From Rhodanobacter sp. FW104-R8 (GTDB lineage: Bacteria; Pseudomonadota; Gammaproteobacteria; Xanthomonadales; Rhodanobacteraceae), in assembly GCF_001617365.1 (NCBI RefSeq), contig NZ_LVJR01000004.1:1-59484 (forward strand): a DNA stretch of 59,484 nucleotides, given 5' to 3'. Below, piece by piece: positions 24,567-32,398 of this stretch (positions are counted from its first letter, which is position 1; every line of letters begins with the position of its first letter). Under the pieces are notes generated by a model that saw nothing but the letters and a program-made list of their open reading frames with translations, was not told the DNA's origin and made no database searches. Position numbers and translations under genes: made by a program.

Positions 24567-25097
24567 TCAGTCCCTGGCCACCGCGACCAGCGCGGGGCGC
24601 AGCAGGCGGTCGTTCAACACGTAGCCCTTCTGCAGCACGTTGACCACGGTGCCCGGCGCCTGGCCCGGCGCCTCGACCATGCTCACGGCATGATGGCGCT
24701 CCGGATCCAGCGGCTGGCCCAGCGGATCGACCTGGGACATGCCATGGTTCTCGGCTACCTTGAGCAACGCCTTCAGGGTGAGGCCGAGGCCCTCGCGGAT
24801 CGAGGCCACGTCGCCGCCCTCGATGGTCAGTCCGCTTTCCAGCCCGTCGTACACCGGCAGCAGTTCGCCCAGCAGCTTCTCGTTGGCGAAGCGACGGGCC
24901 TGCTCCAGGTCCCGATGCAGGCGGCGGCGCTGGTTCTCCAGCTCGGCCTTTTCGCGCAGCACGGTCTCGCGCAACTCGGCATTGCTCGCCTCCAGTTCGG
25001 CCACGCGCGCCTGCAGCTTCTCCATCTCGATGGTCGACTCGGCGGGCTGGCCCCGGACCGGCGCCTCACCCGGCGACTGCGGATCGTTGTTCTGCAT
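24567..25097 (-). CDS. grpE: Nucleotide exchange factor GrpE
   Basis: 176 residues. A long N-terminal coiled coil (about 22-75, EKLQARVAELEASNAELRET...) leads into the four-helix and beta-wing region. The C-terminal signature is GYVLNDRLLRPALVAVA. GrpE releases ADP from DnaK. The start ATG 25097 has GGAG a few bases upstream. It lies between hrcA and dnaK, the usual order. The hrcA terminator overlaps the end of hrcA, so grpE may depend on read-through or on a promoter in the 80-nt gap, which I could not recognise. Confidence 0.97.
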   Translation of the reverse strand: MQNNDPQSPGEAPVRGQPAESTIEMEKLQARVAELEASNAELRETVLREKAELENQRRRLHRDLEQARRFANEKLLGELLPVYDGLESGLTIEGGDVASIREGLGLTLKALLKVAENHGMSQVDPLGQPLDPERHHAVSMVEAPGQAPGTVVNVLQKGYVLNDRLLRPALVAVARD

Positions 25098-25153
25098 GCA
25101 TCACTCCAAAAGGAAAGTTCATGGCCGGCAGCGAGTCCGACCGTCCAGATTTG

Positions 25154-25180
25154 CCAAAAAAACCGCCTCCCGCTGCGGTT
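25154..25180 (-). terminator. Terminator overlapping the hrcA stop
   Basis: AACCGC / GCGGTT with an 8-nt loop (25161-25180), followed on the minus strand by T5. The hrcA TAA begins within the stem. Confidence 0.7.
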
Positions 25181-26249
25181 ATAGGGTCGTGGCGGCGCGA
25201 TTCAAGGCGTCGCTGAGCAATCCGGCGGTGGCCTGCACCACCGGGATCACCCGCTCGTAGGCCATCCGTGTCGGGCCGATCACGCCGACCGCGCCGAGTA
25301 CGCGCCCCTGCGCGCCGTAGCTGGCGGTGACCACGCTGCAGCCGTCGAGCGCGGTGAAGCCGGATTCCTCACCGATGAACAGCCGCACGCCCGGCGCCCG
25401 GGCGCAGACTTCCATCAGCTGCAGCAGCTCGTTCTTCTGCTGGAACGCCTCGAACAGTTCGCGCAGGCGCTGCAGGTCGGCCAGCTCGGAGTAGCCCATC
25501 AGGTTGGTCTGCCCGCTGACCAGCACATCCGGGCCGCTCGGGCCACTGGCCGGCGGCGCGAACGAGGCCGTGGCCAGCTCCACCGTGCTGGCTAGCAGCT
25601 GGTTCAGCTCGCTGCCGGTCTTGCGCACCTCGGCCAGCAGGCCGGCGCGGATGTCGTCCACGCGCAGGCCGGCAAAGTGGCTGTTCAGATAGTTCGCCGC
25701 CTGCTCCAGCTCGCGGCCGTCCAGCGGCCGGGCCAGCTGCACGATGCGGTTCTGCACCTGGTTGTCGCTGAACACCAGGATCACCAGCACCCGCGCATCC
25801 GGCAGCGCCACGAAGTCGATGTGCCGCAGCGGGAAATCGGCCTGGCGCGGCACCGTGACCACGCCGGCGAAATGGGTCATCGCCGACAGCAGGGTCGACA
25901 CGTTGCCGAGCAGATCGCGCGTGGTGGTCGGCCCCGGCGGCAGCTCGCGCTGCAGGCGGGCCATCTCCGCACGCGGCAGCGGCTGCAGCTCGATCAGGCT
26001 GTCGACGAACAGGCGCAGGCCGCGCGGCGTGGGCACCCGCCCCGCCGAAGTGTGCGGCGAGGCGACCAGGCCGGCGTCCTCGAGGTCGGCCATGATGTTG
26101 CGGATCGTGGCCGGGCTGACGTCCAGGCCGGACGAACGCGACAGCGTACGCGAGCCGACCGGCTCGCCATCGACCAGGTACTGGGCGATCAGCGTGCGCA
26201 ACAGGCGGCGGGCGCGGGCGTCGAGGTCGTGGCCATGCGGATTGATCAT
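25179..26249 (-). CDS. hrcA: Heat-inducible transcriptional repressor HrcA
   Basis: 356 residues. An N-terminal winged helix (about 1-80, SSGLDVSPATIRNIMADLEDAGLVASPHTSAGRVPT) is followed by the GAF-like core and the C-terminal VGVIGPTRMAYERVIPVV signature. HrcA represses chaperone genes at CIRCE sites and depends on GroEL for activity. I found no CIRCE element (TTAGCACTC-N9-GAGTGCTAA) upstream of hrcA, grpE or dnaK here, so its target is probably groESL elsewhere, as reported for Xanthomonas. A sigma-32-type promoter lies just upstream. It is divergent from recN. Confidence 0.97.
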   Translation of the reverse strand: MINPHGHDLDARARRLLRTLIAQYLVDGEPVGSRTLSRSSGLDVSPATIRNIMADLEDAGLVASPHTSAGRVPTPRGLRLFVDSLIELQPLPRAEMARLQRELPPGPTTTRDLLGNVSTLLSAMTHFAGVVTVPRQADFPLRHIDFVALPDARVLVILVFSDNQVQNRIVQLARPLDGRELEQAANYLNSHFAGLRVDDIRAGLLAEVRKTGSELNQLLASTVELATASFAPPASGPSGPDVLVSGQTNLMGYSELADLQRLRELFEAFQQKNELLQLMEVCARAPGVRLFIGEESGFTALDGCSVVTASYGAQGRVLGAVGVIGPTRMAYERVIPVVQATAGLLSDALNRAATTL

Positions 26250-26279
26250 GCGTCTGTAGCGATCCTTGAGACCTGACAG

Positions 26280-26308
26280 AAATAAGGTCTGCGCGCGCGG
26301 CTTGCAAG
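26280..26308 (-). promoter_or_regulatory. Sigma-32-type promoter of hrcA
   Basis: On the minus strand CTTGCAA (26308-26302), a 14-nt spacer and CCTTATTT (26287-26280); one mismatch in the -35 and two in the -10 box. It starts 30 nt upstream of the hrcA ATG. Confidence 0.7.
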
Positions 26309-26377
26309 TGGAACGTGCCCTGCGTGCACGGCCACGGGCTCCCGCTACAATCCGGTCATCCCACCATCCGCCTGCCC

Positions 26378-28051
26378 ATGCTCACTTCGCTCTACGTCCG
26401 CCATTTTGCCGTTGTCGAAGCCGCCGAGGTCGCGTTCGGCCCCGGCCTGACCGTGGTCAGCGGCGAAACCGGCGCCGGCAAGTCGCTGCTGGTCGACGCG
26501 CTGATGCTGCTGGCTGGCGCCCGCGCCGACAGCGGCATGGTGCGTGCCGGCAGCGACCGCGCCGAGCTGGCCGCCGAATTCGACCTGGCCGAACTGCCGG
26601 AAGCGCGCCAGTGGCTGCGGCGCGAGGAACTGGACGAGGACGGCGGCTGCCAGCTGCGCCGGGTGATCCGTGCCGAAGGCAGCTCCAAGGCCTGGATCAA
26701 CGGTCGCCCCGCCAACGCCCGCCAGTTGGGCGAACTGGCCGCCCTGCTGGTCGAGATCCACGGCCAGCACGAGCACCAGGCGCTGCTGTCGCGCCCGCAC
26801 CAGCTGGCCCTGCTGGATGCCTACGCCGGCCACGACGATTTGCTGGCGCGGGTGCGCGACAGCGCCGTGCAGTGGCGCGAGCTCGGCGCGCGCATGCGCA
26901 AGCTCAGCGGCGGCGACGATCGCGACCGGCGCATCGAGATGCTGCGCCACGAGCTCGGCGAGCTGGAGCAATGGGCGCTGCCGCCGGCCGAACTGGACGA
27001 ACTGGAGGCCAGCCACAAGCGCCTCGCCAACGCCGGCCGGCTGGCCGAGGGCACGGCCGGCGTGGTCGAGCTGCTCGACGGCGACAGCGAATTCGCGCTG
27101 CGCCGTGCACTCGGCCGCGCCCACGCCGAACTGGGCAAGCTCGCGGCGATCGACGGCAAGCTGGCCCCGCTGCTGGAGCTGCTCGACAACGCCGGCATCG
27201 AACTCGGCGAAGCCGCCGACGGCCTGGTGCGCTATGCGCAGGATGTCGATCTCGACCCGGAGCGCTATGCGGAAGTGGACCAGCATCTGGCGCGCCTCCA
27301 CGAACTCTCGCGCCGGCACCGGCTGCCTCTGGCTGAACTGCACGACCGGCTCGACGCCCTGCGCCTCGAACTGGGCGAACTCGAAGGTGCCGGCGATGCG
27401 CTGGAAAAGCTCGCTGCGCAGCGCCAGCGCCTGCAGCACGATTACACGGCCGCGGCGACGCAGCTGAGCGAGGCCCGCGCCGACGCCGCTGCCCGGCTCG
27501 GCGAAGAGGTGAGCGCGCTGATGGCCGAGCTGGGCATGGCCGGCGGCGTGCTGCGCATCGAACTGGAGGCGGCCGGCGGCGACGAGCCGGATCCACAGGG
27601 CCGCGAACGCTGCGAGCTGCTGGTCAGCGCCAACCCGGGCCAACCGCCGCGGCTGCTGCGCAAGGTGGCCTCCGGTGGCGAACTGGCGCGCATCAGCCTG
27701 GCGATCGAGGTGGCCACCCTGGGCAAGGACACCGTCGGCTGCATGATCTTCGACGAGGTCGACACCGGCATCGGCGGCGCGGTCGCCGAAGTGGTCGGCC
27801 AGAAGCTGCGGGCGCTGGGCGCCAGGCGCCAGGTGCTGTGCGTCACCCACCTGCCGCAGGTGGCGGCGCAGGGCCACGCGCATCTCAAGGTCAGCAAGCA
27901 CAGCGACGGCGATTCCACCCGCACGCGGATCGAACGGCTCGATGCCGGCGGTCGCCGCGACGAACTGGCCCGCATGCTGGGCGGCGTGGAGATCACCCGC
28001 GAGACGCGGGCGCACGCGAAACAGATGCTGGATCGGGCGCAGACCGCCTGA
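26378..28051 (+). CDS. recN: DNA repair protein RecN
   Basis: 557 residues. RecN is an SMC-like ATPase for double-strand-break repair. The Walker A GETGAGKS is at residues 29-36, long alpha-helical arms fill the middle, and the C-terminal half has the ABC signature LRKVASGGELARISLA and the Walker B region CMIFDEVDTGIGG. The start ATG 26378 (MLTSLYVRHFAVVE) is the family start; the frame is open 21 codons further upstream. It is divergent from hrcA, as in Xanthomonas. A TACAAT box at 26345-26350 may be its -10. I see no LexA box I would trust. A two-component pair separates it from fur. Confidence 0.97.
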   Translation: MLTSLYVRHFAVVEAAEVAFGPGLTVVSGETGAGKSLLVDALMLLAGARADSGMVRAGSDRAELAAEFDLAELPEARQWLRREELDEDGGCQLRRVIRAEGSSKAWINGRPANARQLGELAALLVEIHGQHEHQALLSRPHQLALLDAYAGHDDLLARVRDSAVQWRELGARMRKLSGGDDRDRRIEMLRHELGELEQWALPPAELDELEASHKRLANAGRLAEGTAGVVELLDGDSEFALRRALGRAHAELGKLAAIDGKLAPLLELLDNAGIELGEAADGLVRYAQDVDLDPERYAEVDQHLARLHELSRRHRLPLAELHDRLDALRLELGELEGAGDALEKLAAQRQRLQHDYTAAATQLSEARADAAARLGEEVSALMAELGMAGGVLRIELEAAGGDEPDPQGRERCELLVSANPGQPPRLLRKVASGGELARISLAIEVATLGKDTVGCMIFDEVDTGIGGAVAEVVGQKLRALGARRQVLCVTHLPQVAAQGHAHLKVSKHSDGDSTRTRIERLDAGGRRDELARMLGGVEITRETRAHAKQMLDRAQTA

Positions 28052-28074
28052 GTGCGGCGAACCGCCCGGCCCGA

Positions 28075-28710
28075 TCAGCCCGCCGACGCCAGCATCCCGC
28101 GCTCGCTCGCCATCCGGTACAGGTCCAGTTCCGAACCTGCGGCCAGCTTGCCCATCAGGCTGGCGCGGTGGATGTACACGGTTTTCTGGCCGATGCCCAG
28201 CTCCGCCGCCACCTGCTTCGGCGTGCGGCCGCCGGCCAGCAGCAGGAACACCTCGCGCTCGCGCGCCGTCAGCCGGTTGATCGGATCCAGCGCCGCATTC
28301 GGCCGCTCGGCGCGGCGCTGGCGCAGGTCGGAGCTGAGGAAACACTCGCCCTGCATCACCGCGCGCAGGCCGGCCACCAGTTCTTCCGGCGCCACGCCCT
28401 TGGTCACGTAGCCGCTGGCGCCGCGGCGCAGCGCCTCGGACACGTACGGCTCGCCGTCGTGCATGCTCAACACCACCACATGCGTCTGCGCATGCACGCT
28501 GAGCAGGTGCTCGATCAGCGGCAACCCGCTGCCGTCGGGCAGGGACAGATCCAGCGCCACGAGATCGGGGCGCCAGTGGTTGACCGCTTCCACCGCGTCA
28601 TCGGCGCTGCGGCACTCGGCCACCACATCGAGGTCCGCCTCCATCTCGATCAGCCGCTTGAAGCCCTCGCGGACGATGGCATGGTCGTCGACCAGAACAA
28701 TGCTGTACAT
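28075..28710 (-). CDS. NarL/LuxR-family response regulator
   Basis: 211 residues. The receiver domain has D9-D10, phospho-acceptor D54 (VALDLSLPDG) and K104; the LuxR-type helix-turn-helix is at about 147-205 (LTAREREVFLLLAGGRTPKQVAAELGIGQKTVYIH). It is divergent, across only 80 nt, from the histidine kinase at 28791, which is surely its partner. The pair is inserted between recN and fur, which are usually close neighbours in Xanthomonadales. Targets are unknown. Because the 80-nt gap is the obvious autoregulatory site and the GGA-rich RNA lies at the kinase's 3' end, both are candidate targets. Confidence 0.93.
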   Translation of the reverse strand: MYSIVLVDDHAIVREGFKRLIEMEADLDVVAECRSADDAVEAVNHWRPDLVALDLSLPDGSGLPLIEHLLSVHAQTHVVVLSMHDGEPYVSEALRRGASGYVTKGVAPEELVAGLRAVMQGECFLSSDLRQRRAERPNAALDPINRLTAREREVFLLLAGGRTPKQVAAELGIGQKTVYIHRASLMGKLAAGSELDLYRMASERGMLASAG

Positions 28711-28790
28711 CCCGCTACTTTACACAGGGATTCCGTTCCGCGCCCGACATCCCCGCCGACACGGAAAGCGGACACCCCGGCGGATCGCGC

Positions 28791-30401
28791 ATGTACCATC
28801 CGCGCATGCGCCTGAACCCCCTCCGCCTGCCCGATTCCGGTCCCCTGCTCGCCGTCGGCTACCTGCTGCTGTGGCTGCTGCTGTGGCCGACCGTGCAGCC
28901 TTACTGGATGTTGCCCTACGGCCTGCGCTTCGGCGCCCTGCTGCTCACCCCGGTGCGCTGCTGGGGCTGGCTGCTCGGTGCGGAACTGACCGCAACCGCC
29001 GGCATCAGCCTGGCCCATGGGCTGCCCCAGGGCTGGGCCGGCTTCGCCCTCGGCGAGCTGCCCGAGCCGCTGGTGATGGCCGCCGCGCTATGGCCGTTGC
29101 GGCGGCTCGACCTGCACGCCAGCCTGCACACTCCGCAGGACGTGACCCGGCTGCTGCTTTCGGCGGTGCTGGTGGTGACGGCGACCACCGTCGTCGACGC
29201 CGCCCTGCTGGCCCTGGTCAGCACGCCGGGTTCGCCGGACCTGATGGTACGTGTACTCGGCGAGGAACTGCTCAGCCATTACCTGGGCATCCTGCTGGTC
29301 GTCCCGCTGATGATCATGTTGCTGCGCACCCGGGTGGAACAACGGGCCCTGGCCGGCCTGCTCGTGGACGGCGTGCTGGTGATGCTGCCGTCGATGGTGA
29401 TCCTGCTGGTGCTGTCCGAACGGGCCGCGCCGCAACCGCAATTTGCCCGGGTGCTGTCGCTCGCGCCGGTGCTGTTCTTCGCGTTCCGTCACGGCTGGCG
29501 CGGCGCCAGCCTGGCCATGCTCATCACCAGCCTCGGCATGACCCTGGCCGACCAGCACCTGGGCCACGCGCCATCGACGGCCGCGGCCTACCTGTTCCTG
29601 GCCGTGGCGGGAACCGGTGCGCTGATGCTCGGCTCCGCCACCGACGCCCTGCGCCGAAGCAGTGAACGGGTCGCCGAGCAGAACGTCTACCTTGGCGCGG
29701 TCAACCGCCGGCTCGACCAACTCGCCCATCAGCTGCGCGATGCCGCCCGCGGCAACCTGCAGGCGGATGAGAACCAGCGCCGGCACCTGGCGGCGGAGCT
29801 GCATGACGAACTGGGGCAGAACATCACCGCGATCCAGACCCACGTGAAACTGGCCCAGGCCCGCCTGTACCAGGCCGGCATGGAAGACATCAGCACCTCG
29901 ATCAATGCCATCCTGGCCCACATGCGGCGCGCGCTGCACCGCCTGCTGGACGACCTGCGCCCCGCCGTACTGGACGAGTTCGGGCTGCTGCGCGCGCTCG
30001 ACGAAGGCCCGATCCGCGATCTGCTGAACGCCGCCGGCATGGTCTATCGCACCGAATTGCACGGCGACCCGCGCCTGCTCGACGACGACACCCGCACCGC
30101 GATCTACCGACTGGCCCAGGAAAGCGCGACCAATGCCGTCAAGCACGCCAAGGCCAGCGAGTTCCGGCTGCGCCTGCGGATCGGCGAGCGCCAGGGCATT
30201 GCGGTGGCCATGCTCGACCTGCGCGATGACGGTACCGGCCTGCCTAGCCGGCTACCCCGCGGGGGGCGCGGCCTGCAGGGGATGCGCGACCGGGTCACCT
30301 CGCTCGGCGGCCAGTTCCGCCTGCGCCCCTCGCCTGCCGGTGTGCACTTGCGGATTTTGCTGCGCAGCAACAGCCGACCGGAAGGTCATCGGCAACCCTA
30401 G
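28791..30401 (+). CDS. Membrane sensor histidine kinase (MASE1-like sensor, HisKA_3 type)
   Basis: 536 residues. About eight hydrophobic segments fill residues 15-285, resembling the MASE1 integral sensor domain. Next comes a short coiled linker, then the HisKA_3 dimerisation domain with phospho-His H338 in AELHDELGQN, and the HATPase domain with the N-box (ESATNAVKHAKA, about 444-455) and G-box (DDGTGL...GGRGLQGMRDR, about 479-501). This is the UhpB/NarX-type kinase class that partners NarL-type regulators such as the divergent gene. ATG 28791 and ATG 28806 are both possible starts; neither has a good Shine-Dalgarno. The signal is unknown. A structured RNA begins about 40 nt after its stop. 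Confidence 0.9.
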   Translation: MYHPRMRLNPLRLPDSGPLLAVGYLLLWLLLWPTVQPYWMLPYGLRFGALLLTPVRCWGWLLGAELTATAGISLAHGLPQGWAGFALGELPEPLVMAAALWPLRRLDLHASLHTPQDVTRLLLSAVLVVTATTVVDAALLALVSTPGSPDLMVRVLGEELLSHYLGILLVVPLMIMLLRTRVEQRALAGLLVDGVLVMLPSMVILLVLSERAAPQPQFARVLSLAPVLFFAFRHGWRGASLAMLITSLGMTLADQHLGHAPSTAAAYLFLAVAGTGALMLGSATDALRRSSERVAEQNVYLGAVNRRLDQLAHQLRDAARGNLQADENQRRHLAAELHDELGQNITAIQTHVKLAQARLYQAGMEDISTSINAILAHMRRALHRLLDDLRPAVLDEFGLLRALDEGPIRDLLNAAGMVYRTELHGDPRLLDDDTRTAIYRLAQESATNAVKHAKASEFRLRLRIGERQGIAVAMLDLRDDGTGLPSRLPRGGRGLQGMRDRVTSLGGQFRLRPSPAGVHLRILLRSNSRPEGHRQP

Positions 30402-30405
30402 GAAT

Positions 30406-30423
30406 TTTTCCGATACCGGAAAA
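30406..30423. repeat. Short perfect palindrome between kinase gene and structured RNA
   Basis: TTTTCCG-ATAC-CGGAAAA: a 7-bp dyad with a 4-nt centre, 4 nt after the kinase stop and just upstream of the predicted RNA. It could be a regulator's operator for the RNA promoter or part of a 3' hairpin. Confidence 0.5.
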
Positions 30424-30439
30424 GTGAAGGGCTCGTTAG

Positions 30440-30642
30440 GATGGCCTATCGATGTGGGGGAGCCACCATCGCAAGATGGTGGATCAGGGTCTCCGTGGGG
30501 ACGGGGCCCCTGAAAAACGGCAGGAAGCCGTTTCGCCGCTACCTGGCGAGGAACACGGGCATACGCGAGCCATTCGCCTATGCCGACCGACAGGTAGGGG
30601 AGCAAGCCGCGGGCGGACAGGAGTCCTCCCCGCGGCTTTTTT
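30440..30642 (+). ncRNA. Candidate structured regulatory RNA rich in GGA motifs
   Basis: No protein frame fits here, but the plus strand folds almost completely. It has CCACCATC-GCAA-GATGGTGG (30463-30482, GNRA loop); a GTCTC/GGGAC hairpin; AAACGGC-AGGAA-GCCGTTT (30515-30533); a multi-part stem closed by CTACCTG/CAGGTAG (30539-30597) with GGCATA/TATGCC and GCGA/TCGC inside; and a terminator whose tip is GGAC-AGGA-GTCC. Nine GGA triplets occur, two exposed in short hairpin loops, which is the hallmark of RNAs that titrate CsrA/RsmA. A weak TAGGAT -10-like box is at 30437-30442; the true 5' end is uncertain. It could instead derive from the kinase 3' UTR. No family name could be assigned. Confidence 0.55.
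30604..30642 (+). terminator. Rho-independent terminator of the GGA-rich RNA
   Basis: AAGCCGCGGG / CCCGCGGCTT (10 bp) with an inner GGAC-AGGA-GTCC hairpin, followed by T4. It is strong on the plus strand only. Confidence 0.9.
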
Positions 30643-30688
30643 CATGCGCGCCACCCGGTGCGCACCGCCATGCCGGACGATGCGCGGC

Positions 30689-31111
30689 TCAGCTCTTGCG
30701 CTGACGATGCTTCGGCCGGACGTACAACACCAGGCTGTGATCCTCGATCACATAACCGTGCCGTGCGGCGATCTCGTGCTGCAGGCGCTCGATCTCCTCA
30801 CTGACGAACTCGATCACTTTCCCGCTGTCCACATCGATCATGTGGTCGTGGTGCTTGCCGCGATCGAGTTCATAGACGGCCTGGCCGCCTTCGAAGTTGT
30901 GCTTGACGACGATGCCTGCCGCCTCGAACTGGATCAGCACGCGGTACACCGTAGCCAGGCCGATGTCTTCCTGGTGGGCAAGCAGCTTCTTGTAGACATC
31001 CTCAGCGGTGAGGTGATGTCCCTCCTCCTCGTCGAAGATCTGCAGGATGCGCATCCGCGGATGGGTCACCTTGAGGCCGACCCGGCGCAGCTCTTTGGTT
31101 TCCTGTTCCAT
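30689..31111 (-). CDS. fur: Ferric uptake regulator
   Basis: 140 residues. The N-terminal winged helix (about 1-83) includes TAEDVYKKL and GLATVYRVL. The metal and dimerisation domain has the HHDHM block. The CxxC structural zinc site of E. coli Fur is absent: the matching segment reads HMIDVDSGKVIEF, and the protein has no Cys at all, as in Pseudomonas-type Fur. Fur represses iron-uptake genes when Fe2+ is bound. It is divergent from bamE across 77 nt, the omlA-fur arrangement described in Xanthomonas with overlapping promoters. I could not identify a convincing Fur box in the gap. Confidence 0.97.
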   Translation of the reverse strand: MEQETKELRRVGLKVTHPRMRILQIFDEEEGHHLTAEDVYKKLLAHQEDIGLATVYRVLIQFEAAGIVVKHNFEGGQAVYELDRGKHHDHMIDVDSGKVIEFVSEEIERLQHEIAARHGYVIEDHSLVLYVRPKHRQRKS

Positions 31112-31188
31112 AGATCCACTCCCCGCACACGGCGTTTTCAGGCCGGTAGTGTATCATCCGACACCTTCACGATCCGGACGCAACACGC

Positions 31189-31647
31189 ATGCAAAAGCTG
31201 ATCACCCTGCTGGTTTTCGCCGTGCTGGCGCTCTCCATCACCGGCTGTCACCTCGTCTACACGCCCGATGTGCAGCAAGGCAACCTGCTCGACAAGAAAA
31301 CGGTGGATCAGCTCAAGCCCGGCATGACCAAGCATCAGGTGCTGGTGCTGATGGGCACCCCCTCGGTCAGCACGCCGTTCGAGCAGAGCCGCTGGGATTA
31401 CGTCTCCACCCAGTCCCACCGCGGCGGCCCCATCAAAGTGCGCACGTTCACGCTGACCTTCAACAACGACACGCTGGTGCACACCGAAGGCGATTTCTTC
31501 GCGCAGGATGCCCAGCAGTTGGTCAAGGACAGCAAGAAGTACAGCGCCGGCTATCCGGCCACCGAGACCAAGGGCGACAAGAGCACGTCCCCGGACGACA
31601 AGAAGAACGACGGCGGCTTCGGTCAGGGTAGCCAGGACGGCCACTGA
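31189..31647 (+). CDS. bamE: Outer membrane lipoprotein BamE (OmlA/SmpA)
   Basis: 152 residues. A lipoprotein signal peptide ends in the lipobox LSITGC (Cys 20). The SmpA/OmlA fold follows, with LLDKKTVDQLKPGMTKHQVLVLMGTPSV being the family signature. BamE is a small subunit of the beta-barrel assembly complex in the outer membrane. The C-terminal 40 residues are a low-complexity Lys/Asp/Gly-rich tail that is longer than in E. coli (113 residues). A TATCAT box at 31152-31157 may be its -10. It is divergent from fur and convergent with rnfH. Confidence 0.95.
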   Translation: MQKLITLLVFAVLALSITGCHLVYTPDVQQGNLLDKKTVDQLKPGMTKHQVLVLMGTPSVSTPFEQSRWDYVSTQSHRGGPIKVRTFTLTFNNDTLVHTEGDFFAQDAQQLVKDSKKYSAGYPATETKGDKSTSPDDKKNDGGFGQGSQDGH

Positions 31648-31678
31648 TCGGACACCGGATGCGGCGCCGCCGCGACGT

Positions 31679-31957
31679 TCAGCGGGCGCGGCGGCGGCGC
31701 GCTTCCATCGGATCGAGCATGAGCGGGCGGTAGACCTCGATCCGATCGCCCTGCCGCACGATCCGGTCCGGCGGCACCTTGCGCGCGAAGATGCCCAGGC
31801 GTGACGGGTCGATCGCCCCGCCCGGAACCACCGCGGCCAAACCCGCGGCGTCGATCGCCTGCATCACCGTGCTGCCTTCGGCCAGTTCGATCTGGCGTAC
31901 GACCGGGCGCCCGGTCCCGGCGTAGACCACCTCGACGCGGATCGTGCGCTCAGCCAT
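31679..31957 (-). CDS. rnfH: RnfH family ubiquitin-like protein
   Basis: 92 residues with a beta-grasp fold of the UPF0125/RnfH family: IRVEVVYAGTGRPVVRQIELAEGSTVMQAIDAAG and the C-terminal GDRIEVYRPLMLDPMEARRRRA. Function is not firmly established; in most proteobacteria it is encoded with ratA and near smpB, as here. ATG 31957 overlaps the ratA stop by 8 nt, so the two are co-translated. The name is historical and does not imply that an Rnf complex is present. Confidence 0.93.
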   Translation of the reverse strand: MAERTIRVEVVYAGTGRPVVRQIELAEGSTVMQAIDAAGLAAVVPGGAIDPSRLGIFARKVPPDRIVRQGDRIEVYRPLMLDPMEARRRRAR

Positions 31958-32381
31958 GGATGCGCTCGGCCTCGCGGCAGAAATCGTCCACCATGCGCCC
32001 GGCCAGCCCCTGGAAACCCAGCTTCAAGGCACCGCCGCCGAGCCGGCCGGCGTAATCGAAATCCAGCGCGAACGCGACCTTGCAGCCGGCATCGCCCAGC
32101 GCGATGAAATCCCACACGCCCTCTAGGCTGCGGAACGGACCGTCGACCAGATCCATCTGCAGGCGCCGCGGCGGGTCGACCGTGTTGCGCGTGGTGAAAC
32201 TCTGGTGGAACCCGGCAAACTTGAGATCCAGCCGCGCCACCAACACGTTGTCCCGGCGATCGAGGACCGCGGCACCGGCGCACCAGGAGAAGCGCTTTGG
32301 GTATGCTTCCACATCATTGACCAGGTCGAACATCTGCGCCGGCGAATGCTTCACCAGTGCACTGCGACGAATTTCGATCAC
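31950..32381 (-). CDS. ratA: RatA-like START/SRPBCC protein (ribosome association toxin / coenzyme Q-binding family)
   Basis: 143 residues from the start chosen here. The polyketide-cyclase (Coq10-like) lipid-binding fold begins MIEIRRSALVKHSPAQMFDLVNDVEAYPKRFSWC. E. coli RatA blocks 70S formation when overproduced, while mitochondrial relatives bind coenzyme Q, so the true role is open. I chose the GTG at 32381 because GAGG sits 5 nt upstream and the family starts at this Ile-Glu-Ile-Arg. An ATG at 32408 would add nine residues but lies inside a palindromic tandem repeat. It overlaps rnfH and is divergent from smpB. Confidence 0.9.
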   Translation of the reverse strand: MIEIRRSALVKHSPAQMFDLVNDVEAYPKRFSWCAGAAVLDRRDNVLVARLDLKFAGFHQSFTTRNTVDPPRRLQMDLVDGPFRSLEGVWDFIALGDAGCKVAFALDFDYAGRLGGGALKLGFQGLAGRMVDDFCREAERIHG

Positions 32382-32398
32382 GGCGACCTCGGCGATTC

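Noticed and set aside
26250..26377. A CIRCE element upstream of hrcA
   Set aside because: No TTAGCACTC-N9-GAGTGCTAA or close variant is present on either strand.
31112..31188. A Fur box in the fur-bamE gap
   Set aside because: No 19-bp GATAATGATAATCATTATC-like sequence can be recognised; only overlapping -10-like boxes are seen.
31679..31957. An Rnf electron-transport complex
   Set aside because: RnfH is a ubiquitin-like protein named by association; no rnfA-G gene is in the window.
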